This document shows, in pieces, positions 22,274 through 36,412 of a stretch of 64,000 nt of DNA. The translations under genes and the position numbers were made by a program. Source of the stretch: Cedecea neteri NBRC 105707 = ATCC 33855 (GTDB taxonomy: Bacteria > Pseudomonadota > Gammaproteobacteria > Enterobacterales > Enterobacteriaceae); assembly GCF_001571265.1 (NCBI RefSeq), contig NZ_BCTL01000025.1:49354-113353 (forward strand), written 5' to 3'. Within the stretch, counting starts at the first letter, position 1, and the number at the start of each line of letters is the position of its first letter. The notes beneath the pieces were generated by a model. That model saw only the letters and a list, made by a program, of their open reading frames with translations, was not told where the DNA came from and made no database searches.

Positions 22274-22535
22274 ATTGCTGCCGAATCTTTCTGGTTCTGT
22301 CGATAAACTCATGGGTCACCGGATCGTGGTAACGTGAGGGCCAGATGATCTGAGGGGCTACGCCTAAAGCCCGAGCGATAATAAACTCCCCCTTAGGCCA
22401 GGGGCGTGATAACGCATTGGCGAGCGTTGATGAGCTTAAACCTGACTGACGTGATAAAGCGGCAAGCGACGTTCTCTTTTTTCTCAGGCCGGCAATAATG
22501 TCCGCCGGATGCCAGTCCACATACTGATTTTCCAT
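22272..22535 (-). CDS. sfsB: SfsB/Nlp-type DNA-binding transcription regulator
   Basis: This 87-residue Ner/Nlp-type DNA-binding protein matches E. coli SfsB (92 aa), a regulator reported to influence maltose metabolism. The helix-turn-helix lies in the LAALSRQSGLSSSTLANALS region (about 25-44), the same layout as phage Mu Ner. The start is preceded by AGGGAGAG. The C-terminal tail is a few residues shorter than in E. coli. Confidence 0.93.
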   Translation of the reverse strand: MENQYVDWHPADIIAGLRKKRTSLAALSRQSGLSSSTLANALSRPWPKGEFIIARALGVAPQIIWPSRYHDPVTHEFIDRTRKIRQQ

Positions 22536-22736
22536 AATCTCTCCCTGTAATCTTACAAGTCCTGCTCTGAGCAGAGCGATAACACTGGAAATTTATAACA
22601 TAAAAATTTCCAAATGATTCCAGTAAGTGCAAGGAATAATAAATTCTGTGTTTCCATCCGCAAATATGATGAAAGCGGGTGAAAACGATTAGAAAAGGAA
22701 AGAAGGGGAAGGGGGATAGAATGATTTATTGGAAAC

Positions 22737-22762
22737 TTTAGCGCGCCGTTTGGCGCGCTAAA
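22737..22762 (-). terminator. Terminator hairpin after ispB
   Basis: TTTAGCGCGCC and GGCGCGCTAAA form an 11-bp perfect stem a few bases after the ispB stop on the minus strand. The following sequence (GTTTCC) is only weakly T-rich. The 234 bp between ispB and sfsB hold otherwise only the probable AT-rich sfsB promoter. Confidence 0.75.
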
Positions 22763-22769
22763 GTCCAGG

Positions 22770-23741
22770 TTAACGATCGCGCTGTACGGACATATGGGCC
22801 AGAGAGATCAGCGCTTCGCGATGCGGGCTATCAGGGAGGACAGAGAGAGCATCGATCGCTTTATCTGCTTCCTCTTCGGCGCGCTGGCGAGTCCATTCCA
22901 GAGAACCGCAATCCGACATGGCTTTTAATACGGGTTCTAGCAGGTGACGTCCATTTCCTTGCTCGATCGCTTCACGGATCATCTGCGCTTGCTCTGCTGA
23001 ACCGTTGCGCATAGCGTGCAACAGCGGCAGCGTCGGTTTACCTTCGTTCAGATCGTCGCCTACGTTTTTACCAAGCGTTTGTCCGTCCGAACTGTAATCC
23101 AACAGGTCATCTATAAGCTGGAAGGCTGTGCCCAGGTAACGCCCATAATCCTGCAGGGCTTTTTCCTGAACCTCTGTTGCCCCAGCAAGAATTCCAGAGC
23201 ATTGGGCCGCGGCTTCAAACAGGCGGGCGGTCTTGCTGTAGATGACCCGCATGTAGCTTTCTTCAGTGATGTCAGGATCATTACAGTTCATCAACTGCAA
23301 CACTTCGCCTTCGGCAATCACATTCACAGCCTCTGACATCACCTCCAGCACCTTCAACGAGCCAAGGCTGGTCATCATCTGAAATGCTCGCGTATAGATG
23401 AAATCACCGACCAGGACGCTTGCTGCGTTGCCGAAAGCGGCATTGGCGGTAGCTTTACCACGACGCATATCTGATTCGTCCACGACGTCATCGTGAAGCA
23501 GGGTAGCGGTATGTATGAATTCGATCAGAGCCGCAATTCTGACGTGTGCCTGCCCTTCATAAGAAAGCGCCCGCGCAGCGAGTACGGCAATCATTGGACG
23601 GATACGTTTACCGCCGCCGCTGACAATGTAGTAGCCCAACTGGTTGATCAGTTGGACATCGGAATTCAATTGCTCAAGGATTGTCGCATTGACACCCGCC
23701 ATATCTTGCGCGGTTAACTCATTAATTTTTTCTAAATTCAT
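22770..23741 (-). CDS. ispB: Octaprenyl diphosphate synthase IspB
   Basis: IspB makes the octaprenyl side chain of ubiquinone-8 and menaquinone-8. The ATG at 23739-23741 gives 323 residues, as in E. coli; the frame is open 55 codons further upstream but unconserved. The two aspartate-rich motifs are present: LLHDDVVDESD (about 81-91) and LIDDLLDY (about 208-215). It is divergent from rplU. Confidence 0.97.
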   Translation of the reverse strand: MNLEKINELTAQDMAGVNATILEQLNSDVQLINQLGYYIVSGGGKRIRPMIAVLAARALSYEGQAHVRIAALIEFIHTATLLHDDVVDESDMRRGKATANAAFGNAASVLVGDFIYTRAFQMMTSLGSLKVLEVMSEAVNVIAEGEVLQLMNCNDPDITEESYMRVIYSKTARLFEAAAQCSGILAGATEVQEKALQDYGRYLGTAFQLIDDLLDYSSDGQTLGKNVGDDLNEGKPTLPLLHAMRNGSAEQAQMIREAIEQGNGRHLLEPVLKAMSDCGSLEWTRQRAEEEADKAIDALSVLPDSPHREALISLAHMSVQRDR

Positions 23742-23899
23742 CGCAAAAGTCTGGCTTTCGTCCTGTTTATTCCACATCCATATGGCATAACGAGAGGGTT
23801 GAGGTTCGATACTGTAGTACAGATTGTACTGAAAAAACGAGGCAGATAAACGGTGTGTGTGCTGTTGCGTTTTTTTTCTACGGTAATTGACGATCGGGC

Positions 23900-23928
23900 T
23901 TGTCAAACCCTCACGATTTGCGTAATAT
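23900..23928 (+). promoter_or_regulatory. Sigma-70 promoter for rplU-rpmA
   Basis: TTGTCA (-35, 23900-23905) and TAATAT (-10, 23923-23928) are separated by 17 bp. They lie 73 bp upstream of rplU, leaving a leader that could carry ribosomal-protein autoregulation. A GC-rich discriminator (CGCGCCC) follows the -10. Confidence 0.75.
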
Positions 23929-23980
23929 TCGCGCCCTATTGTGAATATTTATAGCGCTACCTGAAACCTATGTAAGGTAA

Positions 23981-24313
<333 letters not shown>

Positions 24314-24332
24314 GACCTGAGGAGTAGATTAA

Positions 24333-24590
<258 letters not shown>

Positions 24591-24613
24591 GTTTTTCGGT
24601 CCGGTAACGGATG

Positions 24614-24643
24614 AAAGCCCCGCAACGTGTTGCGGGGCTTTTT
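24614..24643 (+). terminator. Terminator after rpmA
   Basis: AAAGCCCCGCAAC and GTTGCGGGGCTTT form a strong hairpin followed by TTTT. It lies 23 bp after rpmA and should reduce transcription into yhbE-obgE. Confidence 0.92.
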
Positions 24644-24680
24644 ACATTGTACGCCTGGTAAATTAAAACAGGGAATGGGC

Positions 24681-26835
<2,155 letters not shown>

Positions 26836-26846
26836 GTCTCAAACGA

Positions 26847-26873
26847 AGAAGGCCGGTTACCCGGCCTTTTTTA
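26847..26873. terminator. Bidirectional terminator between obgE and basS-like gene
   Basis: AAGGCCGG and CCGGCCTT arms with a TTAC-type loop end in a T-run (CTTTTTT) on the plus strand and begin with GAAGAAGG, giving TTCTTC on the minus strand. It separates convergent obgE and the sensor kinase gene, whose last codons overlap it. Confidence 0.88.
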
Positions 26874-27926
26874 TTGAATGCTGCCCGGAAGCCAGCAGCC
26901 TGCATGTAAACCACCTTCGTCGCGGTTACTCAGTTCCAGATGGCCATGGTGAAGCTGAACAATACGCTGCACAATGTTTAGGCCCAGCCCGCTACCGCCA
27001 TAGCGCTGATCCATACGCCTGAAGGGCTCGGTTATCTGTTCGAGATATTCGTCTTTAATGCCCGGGCCGCTGTCGGTGACGCTCAACAGTGTTCCACCCT
27101 CTTTTTCCGTTAGTGCCAGATGTATTTCGCCTTTTTCCGGACTATATCGGGAGGCATTTTCCAGCAGATTGCGCAGCATCAAACGTAGCAGCACGGCATC
27201 GCCCTGTACGGTCAGAGCGGATACTGCGGGCCAGGTGAGTCTTTGCCCACGTGGTGCAGCAAGTTCTTCCATTTCCATTTTCAGCGGTGCAATGATGTCG
27301 TCACTCCAGACTAACGTATTGTAATGTCCGCTGGCCAGCGCTTGCCCGGCGCGTGAGAGCATCAGGAGCTGTTCAATGGTATGCATGAGCTGATCTATTC
27401 GGGCGAGCAGCATCGGGGCCTGCTCTATGCCCTTTTTTGCCATCAGTTCGAGATGCAGCCTGAGGCCAGCCAGCGGCGTTCTCAGTTCGTGTGCGGCATC
27501 GGCAGTGAACAGGCGTTCTTGCTGAATAGTATGATCCAGACGCCCAAGCAGTTGGTTGAGAGAATTGGTCACCGCCACCATTTCGTCCATATCTGAAAAC
27601 ATGGGCAGGGGAGTGAGGTTGTCGGCTGAACGGTTAGCCAGGCTTGAACGCAGCTGATTCAGCGGACGGGTTATCCAGGTAATTGCCCAGAAAGAGAAAA
27701 ACAGCGTAAAGGCAACCATCACCAAAGAAGGGACTAGCAGAGAGGCAATCGCTTCACGGATCTCTTTCTCGACCTGCTGATTTCGGGCTTTTGCGGAGAG
27801 TGTTTCGCTTACCAGAAAACCAATCTGTTCACGACTTTCATGCCAAAGCCAGACAACGCTAATCAACTGGAAGAAAAGAAGAATAAGCGCCAGCAGGATC
27901 ATCAGGCGCCGGCGCATGCTGCTCAT
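26871..27926 (-). CDS. basS: BasS/PmrB-like sensor histidine kinase
   Basis: This 351-residue inner-membrane sensor kinase resembles BasS/PmrB (363 aa in E. coli), which senses ferric iron and mild acid and activates lipid A modification. Two membrane helices (about 7-28 and 62-85) flank a short periplasmic loop. Two ExxE motifs, E30-x-x-E33 and E55-x-x-E58, correspond to the iron-binding pairs of PmrB. HAMP and DHp domains follow, with H146 in AHELRTPLAG, then an ATPase with NLLENA and GSGLGL. It overlaps basR by four bases. No eptA/pmrC is adjacent, so it may be a second, paralogous system; the symbol is tentative. Confidence 0.75.
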   Translation of the reverse strand: MSSMRRRLMILLALILLFFQLISVVWLWHESREQIGFLVSETLSAKARNQQVEKEIREAIASLLVPSLVMVAFTLFFSFWAITWITRPLNQLRSSLANRSADNLTPLPMFSDMDEMVAVTNSLNQLLGRLDHTIQQERLFTADAAHELRTPLAGLRLHLELMAKKGIEQAPMLLARIDQLMHTIEQLLMLSRAGQALASGHYNTLVWSDDIIAPLKMEMEELAAPRGQRLTWPAVSALTVQGDAVLLRLMLRNLLENASRYSPEKGEIHLALTEKEGGTLLSVTDSGPGIKDEYLEQITEPFRRMDQRYGGSGLGLNIVQRIVQLHHGHLELSNRDEGGLHAGCWLPGSIQ

Positions 27927-28585
27927 GAACGGGTTTCCAGCCGGTAGCCAACACCACGTACGGTTTTGATTCTGTCTTTGCCTAACTTACGGCGGAGATT
28001 ATGAATGTGCACTTCAAGGGTGTTGGAACCCGGATCGTCCTGCCAGCTGTAAATATCCTGCTGCAGCGTTTCGCGATGGACCGTCTGGCCGATTCGCATC
28101 ATCAGGCGCGTCAGAAGAGCGAATTCTTTAGGCGTAATTTCTACGGCCTGATTGGCGAGTAGGACCTGCTGAGTCTGTAAATTGAGGGTCAAGTCGTCTT
28201 CCTGAAGAAGGTTGTCGCTGTGGCCCTGATAGCGGCGGATCAGCGCCCTCGCACGCGCCTGCAGCTCTGCCAGCGCAAAGGGCTTAACCAGATAATCATC
28301 TGCGCCGGAGTCCAGACCATTTACCCTGTCTTCGAGCGCGTCACGGGCCGTCAGAATAAGCACAGGATTTTTCACCCCACGACGACGCCACTGGCTAAGC
28401 AGTGTGGCCCCGTCTTTGTCAGGAAGCCCCAGGTCGAGAATAATCAGGCTGTATTCACCGCTTTGCAGCAGAGCATCAGCCTCCGCGGCCGTCGCGGCGC
28501 AGTCCAGCGCATAGCCTTCCCCGCCTAATGCCAGCGCAAGACCTTCCTGTAGCAGTAAATCGTCTTCAACAATAAGCAGTTTCAT
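27923..28585 (-). CDS. basR: BasR/PmrA-like response regulator
   Basis: This is a 220-residue OmpR-type response regulator. The receiver domain has E7, D8 and the phosphoacceptor D51 in LIILDLGLPD, and K in LVKPF. A winged-helix DNA-binding domain covers about 125-218, ending GVGYRLETRS. It resembles E. coli BasR (222 aa). The ATG lies only two bases after the dacB stop, so it is probably cotranscribed with dacB and with the kinase gene downstream. The symbol is tentative, as the usual eptA-basRS arrangement is absent here. Confidence 0.75.
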   Translation of the reverse strand: MKLLIVEDDLLLQEGLALALGGEGYALDCAATAAEADALLQSGEYSLIILDLGLPDKDGATLLSQWRRRGVKNPVLILTARDALEDRVNGLDSGADDYLVKPFALAELQARARALIRRYQGHSDNLLQEDDLTLNLQTQQVLLANQAVEITPKEFALLTRLMMRIGQTVHRETLQQDIYSWQDDPGSNTLEVHIHNLRRKLGKDRIKTVRGVGYRLETRS

Positions 28586-28587
28586 AG

Positions 28588-30021
<1,434 letters not shown>

Positions 30022-30141
30022 AATCTCGCGGTAACGGCCTGGAAACGTGACCGTCATACTACGGTGCATTATGGTGCAAAGTAAACGATGACCCTTAGGG
30101 AACTCCAGGGTAAAATACCGGTCAATTTGAAAACTGTTACT

Positions 30142-30178
30142 GACCTGGAGTTATCACCCCGGGTCGGTTTTCTTTTAT
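30142..30178 (+). ncRNA. greA leader terminator (GraL-like)
   Basis: In E. coli transcripts from the greA promoters terminate in the leader to give the GraL RNAs. Here GACC at 30142-30145 and GGGTC at 30161-30165 close a hairpin followed by the T-rich run GGTTTTCTTTT, about 95 bp before greA. The position and structure fit GraL termination. Promoters and RNA ends are not resolved. Confidence 0.5.
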
Positions 30179-30272
30179 TTGTTGCCGGAGAGACGTACGT
30201 TACCGGCCATGCTCTTAAGCCAGCGCGGTGTTTTGCCCTGCTGCAGAGGACTGATTTTAAGAGGTATAACAA

Positions 30273-30749
30273 ATGCAACCTATTCCGATGACCTTACGTG
30301 GCGCTGAACAACTTCGCGAAGAACTGGATTTCCTGAAGTCCGTTCGCCGTCCTGAAATCATTGCTGCGATTGCCGAAGCTCGTGAACATGGCGATCTGAA
30401 AGAAAATGCTGAGTATCATGCCGCGCGTGAGCAGCAGGGTTTTTGTGAAGGCCGCATCCAGGATATCGAAGCAAAGCTTTCCAATGCTCAGGTGATCGAC
30501 GTTACAAGAATGCCAAATAATGGCCGTGTGATTTTTGGTACCACTGTAACGGTATTGAACCTGGACAATGATGAAGAGCTTACTTATCGCATCGTTGGCG
30601 ACGATGAGGCTGATTTTAAAAAGAATCTTATATCTGTAAATTCGCCTATTGCTCGCGGCCTTGTCGGTAAGGAATGCGACGATGTTGTCGTAATTCGCAC
30701 GCCGGGCGGTGATGTCGAATTCGAAATCTTAAAAGTAGAATATTTGTAA
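30273..30749 (+). CDS. greA: Transcript cleavage factor GreA
   Basis: GreA rescues backtracked RNA polymerase by stimulating transcript cleavage through the secondary channel. The product is 158 residues, equal to E. coli. The N-terminal coiled-coil carries the catalytic acidic tip (residues D41 and E44 in [13 protein letters not shown]), and the C-terminal globular domain ends [15 protein letters not shown] precedes the ATG. Confidence 0.99.
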   Translation: MQPIPMTLRGAEQLREELDFLKSVRRPEIIAAIAEAREHGDLKENAEYHAAREQQGFCEGRIQDIEAKLSNAQVIDVTRMPNNGRVIFGTTVTVLNLDNDEELTYRIVGDDEADFKKNLISVNSPIARGLVGKECDDVVVIRTPGGDVEFEILKVEYL

Positions 30750-30793
30750 TTTTTACTACGCTGGCTAAAGGGTTGGCGTATTGTAAAGAAAAG

Positions 30794-30817
30794 AAAAAGG
30801 CCGCATAGCGGCCTTTT
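30794..30817. terminator. Bidirectional terminator between greA and yhbY
   Basis: AAAAAGGCCGC and GCGGCCTTTT with an ATA loop form a symmetrical stem with A- and T-tracts. It separates convergent greA and yhbY. Confidence 0.9.
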
Positions 30818-30854
30818 ATCAACGAACATAGCGTGGCATTTTGCACATCTCTGC

Positions 30855-31148
30855 TTATTTCGGCAGAGAGATCTTCCGCTCTTTAGAAGGGCGATAGAGC
30901 ACCAGCGTTTTACCGATGACCTGTACGTTACAGGCGCCGGTTTCCCGCACGATGGCATCCACAATTAAGGTTTTCGTTTCGCGATCTTCCGTTGCGATCT
31001 TCACCTTGATTAATTCATGGTGCTCAAGCGCTTGTTCAATCTCGGCCAGTACCCCTTCGGTCAAACCATTATTACCAAGCAGAACCACCGGCTTGAGTGG
31101 ATGGGCCAGACCTTTCAGGTGCTGTTTTTGTTTAGTACTCAGATTCAT
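30855..31148 (-). CDS. yhbY: Ribosome assembly CRM-domain protein YhbY
   Basis: YhbY is a 97-residue CRM-domain RNA-binding protein associated with pre-50S particles. The ATG at 31146-31148 gives a product nearly identical to E. coli; the frame is open 13 codons further upstream without conservation. The GxxG-type loop is VVLLGNNGLTEGV. It is divergent from rlmE. Confidence 0.96.
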   Translation of the reverse strand: MNLSTKQKQHLKGLAHPLKPVVLLGNNGLTEGVLAEIEQALEHHELIKVKIATEDRETKTLIVDAIVRETGACNVQVIGKTLVLYRPSKERKISLPK

Positions 31149-31171
31149 CGTATTTTTTTGCTTACGTTGGG

Positions 31172-31200
31172 ATTGAAAACGGTTCATTCTACCGCCATCT
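31172..31200 (+). promoter_or_regulatory. Candidate sigma-32 heat-shock promoter for rlmE-ftsH
   Basis: ATTGAAA (31172-31178) and CGCCATCT (31193-31200) are separated by 14 bp. The sigma-32 consensus is CTTGAAA with an 11-16 bp spacer to CCCCATNT, so each element has one mismatch. E. coli rlmE-ftsH is a known heat-shock operon, which supports the assignment. Confidence 0.6.
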
Positions 31201-31275
31201 CCAGTGTATCGCCAAATCGGCTGTGCTGATTGTTAGTTAGCCTGCTATTCACGATGAACAAAGTTGGATATTGAG

Positions 31276-31905
31276 ATGACAGGTAAGAAGCGTTCTGCCA
31301 GCTCCAGTCGCTGGCTGCAGGAACACTTTAGCGATAAATATGTTCAACAGGCACAGAAAAAGGGGTTGCGGTCCCGTGCCTGGTTTAAACTTGATGAAAT
31401 ACAGCAAAGTGACAAACTTTTTAAGCCAGGAATGACTATTGTTGATCTTGGCGCTGCACCCGGCGGGTGGTCACAGTATGTCGTGACGCAAATCGGGAAT
31501 CAGGGGCGAATCATCGCTTGCGATCTTTTACCAATGGATCCTATCGTTGGTGTGGACTTCCTTCAGGGCGATTTTCGTGATGAATTAGTCGTCAAGGCCC
31601 TGCTGGAACGTGTTGGTGACAGTAAAGTGCAGGTTGTCATGTCAGATATGGCGCCAAACATGAGCGGGACACCGGCAGTCGATATTCCGCGCGCTATGTA
31701 CTTGGTTGAACTGGCGCTGGAAATGTGTCGGGACGTGCTGGCGCCGGGCGGTAGTTTTGTAGTGAAAGTGTTTCAGGGCGAAGGTTTCGATGAATACCTG
31801 CGAGAAATTCGCTCCCTGTTTACGACGGTTAAAGTTCGTAAGCCGGACTCTTCTCGTGCCCGCTCACGTGAAGTGTACATTGTAGCGACCGGGCGCAAAC
31901 TATAG
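31276..31905 (+). CDS. rlmE: 23S rRNA 2'-O-methyltransferase RlmE
   Basis: RlmE (RrmJ/FtsJ) methylates U2552 in the A-loop of 23S rRNA. The ATG at 31276 gives 209 residues, matching E. coli; an earlier in-frame start adds four residues. The SAM-binding motif is [13 protein letters not shown] (about 60-72), and the catalytic tetrad regions around [10 protein letters not shown] and VVKVFQGEG are conserved. It lies upstream of ftsH with a 56-bp gap. Confidence 0.97.
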   Translation: MTGKKRSASSSRWLQEHFSDKYVQQAQKKGLRSRAWFKLDEIQQSDKLFKPGMTIVDLGAAPGGWSQYVVTQIGNQGRIIACDLLPMDPIVGVDFLQGDFRDELVVKALLERVGDSKVQVVMSDMAPNMSGTPAVDIPRAMYLVELALEMCRDVLAPGGSFVVKVFQGEGFDEYLREIRSLFTTVKVRKPDSSRARSREVYIVATGRKL

Positions 31906-31961
31906 TACCCTGACGCTGTTTGTTAACACAGTTGTAATATGAGGTTAATCCCTTGAGTGAC

Positions 31962-33899
31962 ATGGCGAAAAACCTAATACTCTGGCTGGTCATTGCCGTT
32001 GTGCTAATGTCGGTATTCCAGAGCTTTGGGCCCAGCGAGTCAAATGGCCGTAGGGTGGATTACTCCACTTTCCTGTCTGAAGTTAATCAGGACCAGGTTC
32101 GCGAAGCGCGCATCAACGGACGTGAAATCAACGTTACCAAGAAAGATAGTAACCGATACACGACTTACATCCCCGTTAATGATCCCAAGCTGCTTGATAA
32201 TCTGATTACCAAGAACGTGAAAGTTGTGGGCGAGCCGCCTGAAGAGCAGAGTCTGCTGGCAACTATCTTCATTTCCTGGTTCCCAATGCTGCTGCTGATT
32301 GGGGTCTGGATCTTCTTTATGCGTCAAATGCAGGGCGGCGGTGGCAAAGGCGCCATGTCGTTCGGTAAGAGCAAGGCGCGCATGCTAACGGAAGACCAAA
32401 TCAAAACCACCTTTGCTGACGTCGCTGGCTGTGATGAAGCGAAAGAAGAGGTGGCTGAGCTGGTGGAATACCTGCGTGAGCCGAGCCGTTTCCAGAAGCT
32501 GGGCGGTAAAATCCCGAAAGGCGTCCTGATGGTCGGCCCTCCGGGTACGGGTAAAACGCTGCTGGCAAAAGCGATTGCTGGTGAAGCGAAAGTGCCGTTC
32601 TTCACGATTTCCGGCTCTGACTTTGTTGAAATGTTCGTTGGTGTCGGTGCATCCCGTGTGCGTGACATGTTCGAACAGGCCAAAAAAGCGGCACCTTGCA
32701 TTATCTTTATCGATGAAATCGATGCCGTTGGCCGTCAGCGTGGCGCCGGTCTGGGTGGTGGTCACGACGAACGTGAGCAGACCCTGAACCAGATGTTGGT
32801 TGAGATGGATGGCTTTGAAGGAAATGAAGGGATCATCGTTATTGCGGCAACTAACCGCCCTGATGTGCTTGACCCTGCGTTGCTGCGTCCTGGCCGTTTC
32901 GACCGTCAGGTTGTTGTCGGTCTGCCGGACGTTCGCGGTCGCGAACAGATCCTGAAAGTGCATATGCGTCGCGTACCGCTTTCGCCGGATATCGATGCTG
33001 CAATTATCGCTCGTGGTACGCCTGGCTTCTCCGGTGCCGATTTGGCTAACCTGGTGAACGAAGCTGCGCTGTTTGCCGCTCGCGGTAACAAGCGTGTGGT
33101 ATCGATGGTTGAGTTCGAGAAAGCGAAAGACAAAATCATGATGGGGGCAGAACGCCGCTCCATGGTGATGACGGAAGCGCAAAAAGAATCAACCGCTTAT
33201 CACGAAGCTGGCCATGCGATTATCGGTCGCCTGGTACCGGAACACGATCCGGTACATAAAGTGACGATTATCCCTCGCGGCCGTGCGCTGGGTGTGACCT
33301 TCTTCCTGCCTGAAGGCGACGCAATCAGCGCCAGCCGTCAGAAACTGGAAAGTCAGATCTCCACGCTGTACGGCGGTCGTCTGGCTGAAGAGATTATCTA
33401 CGGGCCAGAACATGTTTCTACCGGTGCGTCGAACGATATTAAAGTTGCGACTAACCTGGCTCGTAACATGGTGACCCAATGGGGCTTCTCCGACAAACTC
33501 GGTCCGCTGTTGTACGCGGAAGAAGATGGCGAAGTATTCCTGGGCCGTTCAGTAGCAAAAGCCAAGCATATGTCTGATGAGACAGCGCGTATTATCGATC
33601 AGGAAGTTAAGTCTCTGATTGAACGCAACTATGCTCGTGCTCGCCAGTTGCTGAATGAAAACATGGATATTCTCCACACCATGAAAGACGCATTGATGAA
33701 GTATGAAACCATCGATGCACCGCAGATTGACGATCTGATGGCGCGCCGCGAAGTGCGTCCGCCAGCGGGTTGGGAAGATGCGAGCAAAAACAGCAATAAT
33801 TCTGATAATAACGGTACCCCAAATGCGCCACGTCCGGTTGATGAACCGCGTACGCCAAATCCGGGTAACACAATGTCAGAACAGCTGGGCGACAAATAA
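31962..33899 (+). CDS. ftsH: ATP-dependent zinc metalloprotease FtsH
   Basis: FtsH is a membrane-anchored AAA+ protease that degrades LpxC, sigma-32, SecY and other targets. From the ATG at 31962 the product is 645 residues (644 in E. coli). Two membrane helices (about 5-25 and 100-120) precede the AAA domain with Walker A GPPGTGKT and Walker B IIFIDEID, and the zinc site HEAGH at 414-418. A TTG at 31953 is in frame with better Shine-Dalgarno spacing and would add three residues, so the exact start is not settled. Confidence 0.97.
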   Translation: MAKNLILWLVIAVVLMSVFQSFGPSESNGRRVDYSTFLSEVNQDQVREARINGREINVTKKDSNRYTTYIPVNDPKLLDNLITKNVKVVGEPPEEQSLLATIFISWFPMLLLIGVWIFFMRQMQGGGGKGAMSFGKSKARMLTEDQIKTTFADVAGCDEAKEEVAELVEYLREPSRFQKLGGKIPKGVLMVGPPGTGKTLLAKAIAGEAKVPFFTISGSDFVEMFVGVGASRVRDMFEQAKKAAPCIIFIDEIDAVGRQRGAGLGGGHDEREQTLNQMLVEMDGFEGNEGIIVIAATNRPDVLDPALLRPGRFDRQVVVGLPDVRGREQILKVHMRRVPLSPDIDAAIIARGTPGFSGADLANLVNEAALFAARGNKRVVSMVEFEKAKDKIMMGAERRSMVMTEAQKESTAYHEAGHAIIGRLVPEHDPVHKVTIIPRGRALGVTFFLPEGDAISASRQKLESQISTLYGGRLAEEIIYGPEHVSTGASNDIKVATNLARNMVTQWGFSDKLGPLLYAEEDGEVFLGRSVAKAKHMSDETARIIDQEVKSLIERNYARARQLLNENMDILHTMKDALMKYETIDAPQIDDLMARREVRPPAGWEDASKNSNNSDNNGTPNAPRPVDEPRTPNPGNTMSEQLGDK

Positions 33900-33933
33900 G
33901 ACGCTCGCGATAGATTTTTTTGCAGTAATCTAT

Positions 33934-33966
33934 AAACCCCGGGCCTGTCCCGGGGTTTTTGTTTTT
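33934..33966 (+). terminator. Terminator after ftsH
   Basis: AAACCCCGGG and CCCGGGGTTT with a short CCTGT loop are followed by a T-rich run (TTTTTGTTTTT). It lies 35 bp after ftsH and 33 bp before folP. Confidence 0.92.
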
Positions 33967-33998
33967 GTACAGCCTAAGACGATCGCAAAGGAAGAAGA

Positions 33999-34847
33999 AT
34001 GAAACTCACCGCGCAAGGCTCCACGCTGGATCTCTCTCATCCTCACGTCATGGGGATTTTAAACGTCACGCCGGACTCTTTTTCCGACGGTGGTCAGCAT
34101 AATTCCCTGGTTGAGGCCCTGAAGCATGCAAACGCGATGATCAATGCCGGGGCGACTATCATTGACGTTGGCGGAGAGTCAACCCGGCCTGGCGCGGCAG
34201 AGGTGAGCACAGAAGAGGAACTTGAGCGCGTTATTCCGGTGGTCGAAGCGATTGCTCAACGTTTTGAAGTCTGGGTTTCGGTGGATACATCAAAAGCCGA
34301 TGTCATTCGCGAATCTGCACGAGTAGGGGCGCATCTTATCAACGATATTCGTTCCTTACAGGAGCCTGGTGCGTTAGCTGCTGCTGCGGAAACGGGGCTG
34401 CCCGTTTGCCTGATGCATATGCAGGGCGAGCCGAAAACGATGCAGCAGGCCCCGCAGTATGACGATGTGTTTGCCGATGTGAACCGTTTTTTTGTGGAAC
34501 ACATTGCCCGCTGTGAGGCGGCGGGGATCTCAAAAGATAAATTGCTGCTCGACCCGGGCTTTGGTTTCGGTAAAAATCTCACCCACAATTATCAGTTACT
34601 GGCACGCCTTTCGGAATTTCATCGCTATGGTATGCCGCTGCTGGTAGGGATGTCCCGTAAATCAATGGTTGGGCAACTGCTAAATGTTGGCCCGGATCAA
34701 CGCCTGAGCGGTAGCCTTGCCTGCGCGGTGATTGCTGCGATGCAGGGGGCTCAAATTCTTCGCGTTCATGACGTAAAAGAAACTGTTGAAGCTATGCGCG
34801 TGGTCGAAGCTACGCTTTCAGTGAAGGAAAACAAATACTATGAGTAA
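33999..34847 (+). CDS. folP: Dihydropteroate synthase
   Basis: FolP condenses para-aminobenzoate with dihydropterin pyrophosphate in folate synthesis and is the target of sulfonamides. The product is 282 residues, as in E. coli. The pterin-binding motifs [14 protein letters not shown] (about 19-32) and [11 protein letters not shown] (about 56-66) are intact, as is GMSRKSM near 220. It overlaps glmM by eight bases. Confidence 0.98.
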   Translation: MKLTAQGSTLDLSHPHVMGILNVTPDSFSDGGQHNSLVEALKHANAMINAGATIIDVGGESTRPGAAEVSTEEELERVIPVVEAIAQRFEVWVSVDTSKADVIRESARVGAHLINDIRSLQEPGALAAAAETGLPVCLMHMQGEPKTMQQAPQYDDVFADVNRFFVEHIARCEAAGISKDKLLLDPGFGFGKNLTHNYQLLARLSEFHRYGMPLLVGMSRKSMVGQLLNVGPDQRLSGSLACAVIAAMQGAQILRVHDVKETVEAMRVVEATLSVKENKYYE

Positions 34848-36177
34848 CCGTAAATACTTTGGCACCGATGGCATCCGTGGTCGCGTGGGCGATGCACCCA
34901 TTACCCCTGATTTTGTTCTGAAGCTGGGCTGGGCTGCGGGCAAGGTCCTTGCGCGTCATGGTTCGCGTAAAATTATTATCGGTAAGGACACTCGTATTTC
35001 CGGCTACATGCTGGAGTCTGCACTGGAAGCGGGCCTGGCAGCTGCCGGCTTGTCCGCATCTTTCACCGGGCCAATGCCAACGCCTGCGGTTGCCTACCTG
35101 ACTCGTACATTCCGCGCGGAAGCCGGCATTGTTATCTCCGCATCACACAATCCATTCTATGACAACGGCATAAAATTCTTCTCCATCGACGGGACTAAAC
35201 TGCCGGATGAAGTCGAGGAAGCTATTGAAGCGGAGATGGAAAAAGAGATCACCTGCGTAGACTCGGCGGAGTTGGGTAAAGCCAGCCGCATTGTGGATGC
35301 TGCCGGGCGTTACATTGAATTCTGTAAAGGCACGTTCCCGAACGAACTGAGCCTGAATGGCCTTAAAATCGTCGTAGACTGTGCCAACGGCGCGACTTAT
35401 CACATCGCACCTAATGTACTGCGTGAGTTAGGCGCAAAAGTCATTGCCATCGGCTGTGAGCCAGATGGGGTGAACATTAATGAAAAATGCGGTGCGACGG
35501 ATGTGCGTATGCTGCAAGAACGCGTGCTGGCGGAAAAAGCCGATCTCGGCATTGCGTTTGACGGCGACGGTGACCGGGTAATCATGGTGGATAACCTGGG
35601 GCATAAAGTCGATGGCGATCAGATCCTCTATATCATTGCCCGGGAAGGATTGCGTCAGGGGCAACTGCGCGGCGGTGCCGTGGGGACGCTAATGAGCAAT
35701 ATGGGGCTTGAAGTCGCACTGAAGCAGTTGGGTATTCCTTTTGCCCGCGCCAAAGTTGGCGATCGCTATGTGCTGGAAAAACTTCAGGAGAAAGGCTGGC
35801 GGATTGGGGCTGAAAACTCAGGGCACGTTATTCTTCTGGACCAGACGACGACTGGCGACGGTATCATCGCAGGTTTGCAAGTACTCACCGCGATGGTTCG
35901 TAACCACATGAGCCTGCACGATCTGTGTAGCGGGATGAAACTCTTCCCGCAGATTCTGGTTAACGTTCGCTTTACTGCGGGCAGCGGCGATCCACTTGAA
36001 AACGAAGAGGTCAAACGTATTACGGCTGAAGTGGAAGCTGCGCTGGGCAACCGTGGTCGGGTGTTGCTGCGTAAATCCGGAACGGAGCCACTCATTCGCG
36101 TGATGGTCGAAGGTGAGGATGAAGCTCAAGTGACCGCTTTTGCGCACCAAATCGCAGATGCAGTAAAAGCAGTTTAA
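34840..36177 (+). CDS. glmM: Phosphoglucosamine mutase GlmM
   Basis: GlmM converts glucosamine-6-phosphate to glucosamine-1-phosphate for UDP-GlcNAc synthesis. The product is 445 residues, as in E. coli. The catalytic serine is S102 in ISASHNPF, the metal-binding loop is DGDGDR near 241-246, and the C-terminal phosphate site is [12 protein letters not shown]. It shares its first eight bases with folP, giving coupled translation. Its product pathway supplies MurA, encoded at 20964-22226. Confidence 0.98.
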   Translation: MSNRKYFGTDGIRGRVGDAPITPDFVLKLGWAAGKVLARHGSRKIIIGKDTRISGYMLESALEAGLAAAGLSASFTGPMPTPAVAYLTRTFRAEAGIVISASHNPFYDNGIKFFSIDGTKLPDEVEEAIEAEMEKEITCVDSAELGKASRIVDAAGRYIEFCKGTFPNELSLNGLKIVVDCANGATYHIAPNVLRELGAKVIAIGCEPDGVNINEKCGATDVRMLQERVLAEKADLGIAFDGDGDRVIMVDNLGHKVDGDQILYIIAREGLRQGQLRGGAVGTLMSNMGLEVALKQLGIPFARAKVGDRYVLEKLQEKGWRIGAENSGHVILLDQTTTGDGIIAGLQVLTAMVRNHMSLHDLCSGMKLFPQILVNVRFTAGSGDPLENEEVKRITAEVEAALGNRGRVLLRKSGTEPLIRVMVEGEDEAQVTAFAHQIADAVKAV

Positions 36178-36412
36178 CGTTTTGATTATCGCAAACTGAT
36201 TGAAAAGGCGGCAGTTGCCGCCTGTTTCTTCAGGGAAAACGGCTTGTTTGCTGTTTTTTTCCGCAGTCAGTGCATTGTTAATAAATTGCCCTTGCGCACC
36301 AGTCTGGCTTTGGTTAGTATTCTCACCCGCTTCAGTGGGTAATGACAAACGTATCCGCTTAACTGGTTTGAAGCAATTGGCGTGCGGTAACCCCGCAAGG
36401 AACAGGTTGATT

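Noticed and set aside
30088..30291. 67-codon ORF upstream of greA
   Set aside because: It covers the greA leader terminator and overlaps the greA start; no similarity to a known protein.
36200..36412. 71-codon N-terminal extension of SecG
   Set aside because: SecG family proteins start at MYEALLV; the extension is the intergenic region after glmM.
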